Shown: in pieces, positions 61,923-64,000 of the stretch
Layout: every line of letters starts with the position of its first letter
Numbering within the stretch: the first letter of the stretch is position 1
DNA from: Candidatus Omnitrophota bacterium
GTDB taxonomy: Bacteria; Omnitrophota; Gorgyraeia; Zapsychrales; Zapsychraceae
DNA: 64,000 nt
Reading direction: 5' to 3'
Assembly: GCA_020632495.1 (NCBI GenBank)
Contig: JACKFL010000005.1
Span: 1,550,001-1,614,000 of the forward strand
Program-made: the position numbers and the translations under genes
Notes under the pieces: generated by a model
Seen by the model: the letters and a program-made list of their open reading frames with translations, nothing else
Told to the model about the DNA's origin: nothing
The model's database searches: none

Positions 61923-63764
61923 ATGAAGTTCCGTGGGGGCAATAAGTCACTATACGCGATTACCTTCTTGCTGGCGGCGTGTAGCATTGTTTATGAATTG
62001 CTGCTGGCGCAGACGGTATCGTTCTATGCCGCCAATACCGTGGTCTGGTACAGCCTCGGTCTGGGAGCCTTTCTCGGATCGATGGGGCTCGGCGCCCTGA
62101 ATTACCGGCGCTGGTTCGGCGACGAGGACTGCCGCGCCGCCTTGGTGCGCGTGGAAATCCTGTTGAGTCTGATCGGCGGGTTGTCGCTGGCGGTCATCCA
62201 CGTGACCCATATGGTGGTCCGTTATGTTTGGGTCAATAACAACTTTCTCGATGTGGCGTGGATCTTTTATCTGGTGGTCCTCGGCGCGGTTGTAAAGATC
62301 GGTTTCTTGACCGGGTGCGAGTTGCCGCTATTGATCGGGATCGGTCAAGCCACCAACGATAAAGGGCCGGGGATTACCAACCGTATTCTGAGTATCGATT
62401 ATTTCGGCTCCCTGTGCGGAGCCGTCCTGTTTCCGCTGGTTTTGTTGTCGCGGTTTGAATTACTCACCATTGCCTTTATCGTCGGCCTGATCAATATTTT
62501 GGCCGCGCTTTACCTCCAGCTCGATCTGCCGCGCGGGTGGCTGCGGCGCGGCGCCGTGAGTGTCGTGCTGGTGCTCATGACTGTCGGTTTGTGGCAAGCC
62601 CGGAGTCTGAATCAATATTTTCTCCAAAAGTATTACTACTATGCCCAAAGCGCCGAAAACTTCCGGGACCTCTTCCGGCCGATGAAGGAGTGGCCCACCG
62701 TGACCCGGCTTAGTTCACCGTATCAAAAGATCGATTTGGTTTATTATCCGCCCGAGGAAGATGTCTTCGACGACCTGTGGGCGATTTACAGCGGCAAATT
62801 CGACCAGGACCCGGGATTTCCTAAAGGGGTCGTGCTGTTTATGGACGGTTTTTTCCAGTTCCGGCTTGATACCGAGAATATCAACCACGAGTATTTTGCG
62901 CATGTCCCGGTTATCTATAGTAACCGGGTCCCCCGGCGGGTGCTGATTCTCGGCGGGGGCGACGGTTTGTTGCTGCGAGAAATACTGAAATACCCCGACG
63001 TCAAAGAAGTCACTCTGGTCGATATTGACCGGCAGATTCTAAAAGTCGCGTCAGAGGACCCGGTGTTGCGCCACGCCAATCGCGGCGCGCTCGCCGATCC
63101 GCGGGTAAAAACGATCGCCGCCGATGCTTACCACTACATGCGCCACAACGACACACTGTATGATGCTATTTACATGGACTTTCCCCGCGTGAAGGATTAC
63201 GATCTCAGCAAGATCTACAGCCGCGAATTTTATCACTTCGTCCTGACGTCATTGGCGGAGGGCGGGTTCGGCGTATTCGACGCCTCGGAGATCGTGAGTT
63301 TGCATGACCAGCAATATTGGGAAGTATACTTCTCAACGCTGCGCGCCGCCGGGTTTGCGGAGATCACCCCGTATTTCTCCACCTTGGAGGATGACAACGC
63401 CGAGGCCCTGAAGCTCTTGATGCCGATGTTCAATGAAAACAGCCAGTTGAGGGTGAGGCAGGAAAACAGCGACAAGGTCGAGGTCGTGGCCGGCCGCAAG
63501 GCGATTGCCGACAAGTTCATTCAGGACTTTGTCAGCGACTACCGGCATAGCTTTGTGATGATTCGAAAAGAGGCGGGGGTTGTGAATACGGAATATAAGA
63601 CTTTCGGGGCGCGGCATCTGATATTAAATGCCAAACGTTTCGGTTTGGCGAGCCGCCGTCCTGTTCCCCTCAATGACCTTCCCGACGACGCGCTGATCAA
63701 CTCGGCGGAGCGGCCGACGTTGCCGCGCAATCCGCGGTTGTGGAATCTGCGTGTCCCGTACTAA
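61923..63764 (+). CDS. membrane-fused spermidine synthase-like protein
   Basis: A 613-residue protein: six-to-seven membrane helices (about residues 10-225), a periplasmic/cytosolic linker, then a spermidine synthase domain with VLILGGGDGLLLREILKYPDVKEVTLVDIDRQIL and SREFYHFVLTSLAEGG. The acidic loop that in many relatives reads DLPDPN is DFPRVKD here, so the second Asp-Pro pair is lost and the aminopropyl acceptor may differ. Adjacent SpeD supplies decarboxylated SAM. No speA/speB seen. Start ATG 61923, three bases after speD. Confidence 0.88.
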   Translation: MKFRGGNKSLYAITFLLAACSIVYELLLAQTVSFYAANTVVWYSLGLGAFLGSMGLGALNYRRWFGDEDCRAALVRVEILLSLIGGLSLAVIHVTHMVVRYVWVNNNFLDVAWIFYLVVLGAVVKIGFLTGCELPLLIGIGQATNDKGPGITNRILSIDYFGSLCGAVLFPLVLLSRFELLTIAFIVGLINILAALYLQLDLPRGWLRRGAVSVVLVLMTVGLWQARSLNQYFLQKYYYYAQSAENFRDLFRPMKEWPTVTRLSSPYQKIDLVYYPPEEDVFDDLWAIYSGKFDQDPGFPKGVVLFMDGFFQFRLDTENINHEYFAHVPVIYSNRVPRRVLILGGGDGLLLREILKYPDVKEVTLVDIDRQILKVASEDPVLRHANRGALADPRVKTIAADAYHYMRHNDTLYDAIYMDFPRVKDYDLSKIYSREFYHFVLTSLAEGGFGVFDASEIVSLHDQQYWEVYFSTLRAAGFAEITPYFSTLEDDNAEALKLLMPMFNENSQLRVRQENSDKVEVVAGRKAIADKFIQDFVSDYRHSFVMIRKEAGVVNTEYKTFGARHLILNAKRFGLASRRPVPLNDLPDDALINSAERPTLPRNPRLWNLRVPY

Positions 63765-63780
63765 TCCGACATAACGACGC

Positions 63781-64000
63781 CTATTGATCGCGCGCCTGAA
63801 GTTTCTGAATGAAGCGCCGCATGCGGGGATTGTACATGAGGTCCCGGTACCGCGGATCGTTCTCGATAGAATCCATATCGAGCGTCATGATTTTCTGCAT
63901 AAACGCTTCGTCCTGGATGATCCTGACGATCTCGGGATCACTCATCAACACCTGGATGTCTTCGACCAGTTCCGGATCGCCCATTATGCTGCTTTGCAGC
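63781..64000 (-). CDS. hypothetical helical protein, C-terminal part
   Basis: Minus-strand frame ending at 63781, open to the window edge beyond an internal ATG at 63984, so probably the 3' part of a longer gene. The visible residues (PELVEDIQVLM, DPEIVRIIQDEAFM, DPRYRDLM, PRMRRFIQKLQ) form short helical repeats of the DP-type seen in STI1-like and related domains. Converges with the spermidine synthase gene, 16 bases apart. Confidence 0.55.
   Translation of the reverse strand, partial: LQSSIMGDPELVEDIQVLMSDPEIVRIIQDEAFMQKIMTLDMDSIENDPRYRDLMYNPRMRRFIQKLQARDQ

Noticed and set aside
1..64000. tRNA genes, rRNA genes and CRISPR arrays
   Set aside because: No cloverleaf-like sequence in the intergenic gaps, no rRNA signature and no regularly spaced repeats were found by reading.

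Overview
The window is a gene-dense stretch of a chromosome from a diderm (Gram-negative-type) bacterium. Outer-membrane biology is visible: a TamB-like protein, an outer-membrane porin, lipoproteins and surface-sugar genes. The bulk is fairly GC-rich, and nearly all genes lie on the plus strand, many with ATGA or GTGA start/stop overlaps. CmoA/CmoB, a GST, DUF924 and a ComM ATPase recall Pseudomonadota-like repertoires, but the phylum cannot be fixed from this sequence. The window starts inside a gene and probably ends inside another. No rRNA, tRNA, CRISPR array or intact insertion sequence was recognised.

Layout. 1-3.8 kb: a tRNA-thiolation-type PP-loop ATPase (cut by the window edge), DUF924, a YdcF-like protein, two short-chain dehydrogenases and a Nudix hydrolase in one tight run. 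4-6.7 kb: an OmpR-type response regulator and sensor kinase, then a small exported protein preceded by three TTAAT-type direct repeats exactly 11 bp apart, a likely target of that regulator. 7-11.8 kb: TamB-like, endonuclease/phosphatase-family, cardiolipin synthase and CNNM-type membrane genes. 11.8-12.6 kb: a structured leader resembling a class I cyclic-di-GMP riboswitch, with terminator and antiterminator, ahead of an exported DUF5329-like protein. 12.6-17.6 kb: tandem PspC, an ornithine-cyclodeaminase-family enzyme, CmoA-CmoB, Nudix, lipoprotein, GST.

17.4-23 kb holds several frame breaks: a small ORF, an STT3-like membrane glycosyltransferase and ileS. ileS is essential, so base-calling or assembly errors are a serious possibility. 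23-32 kb: an exported nickel superoxide dismutase next to an exported MsrA, a PilZ protein, a glycosyltransferase, a lipase-maturation-factor homologue, an ATP-grasp/M20 peptidase pair, and NTF2-like and FIST-domain proteins. 32-44 kb: a nucleoside-phosphorylase-like gene on the minus strand, MscS, GT4, YceI, a five-heme cytochrome c overlapping a porin gene, and an aminotransferase/GT2/methyltransferase sugar cassette.

44.4-47.8 kb is an AT-rich insert carrying an MBOAT O-acyltransferase and an SGNH partner. It lies between intact comM and a diverged remnant of a second comM 3' end. 49.6-56.8 kb: PAP2-like, L,D-transpeptidase, accA, rlmN, two more MscS proteins and a membrane glycosyltransferase. 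56.9-63.8 kb: a compact operon-like run with a B12-type radical SAM enzyme, an SGNH hydrolase, a membrane acyltransferase, a stand-alone membrane half of a spermidine-synthase-like protein, SpeD and a full membrane-fused spermidine synthase. Many intergenic gaps carry an extended -10 promoter of the form TGnTATAAT.
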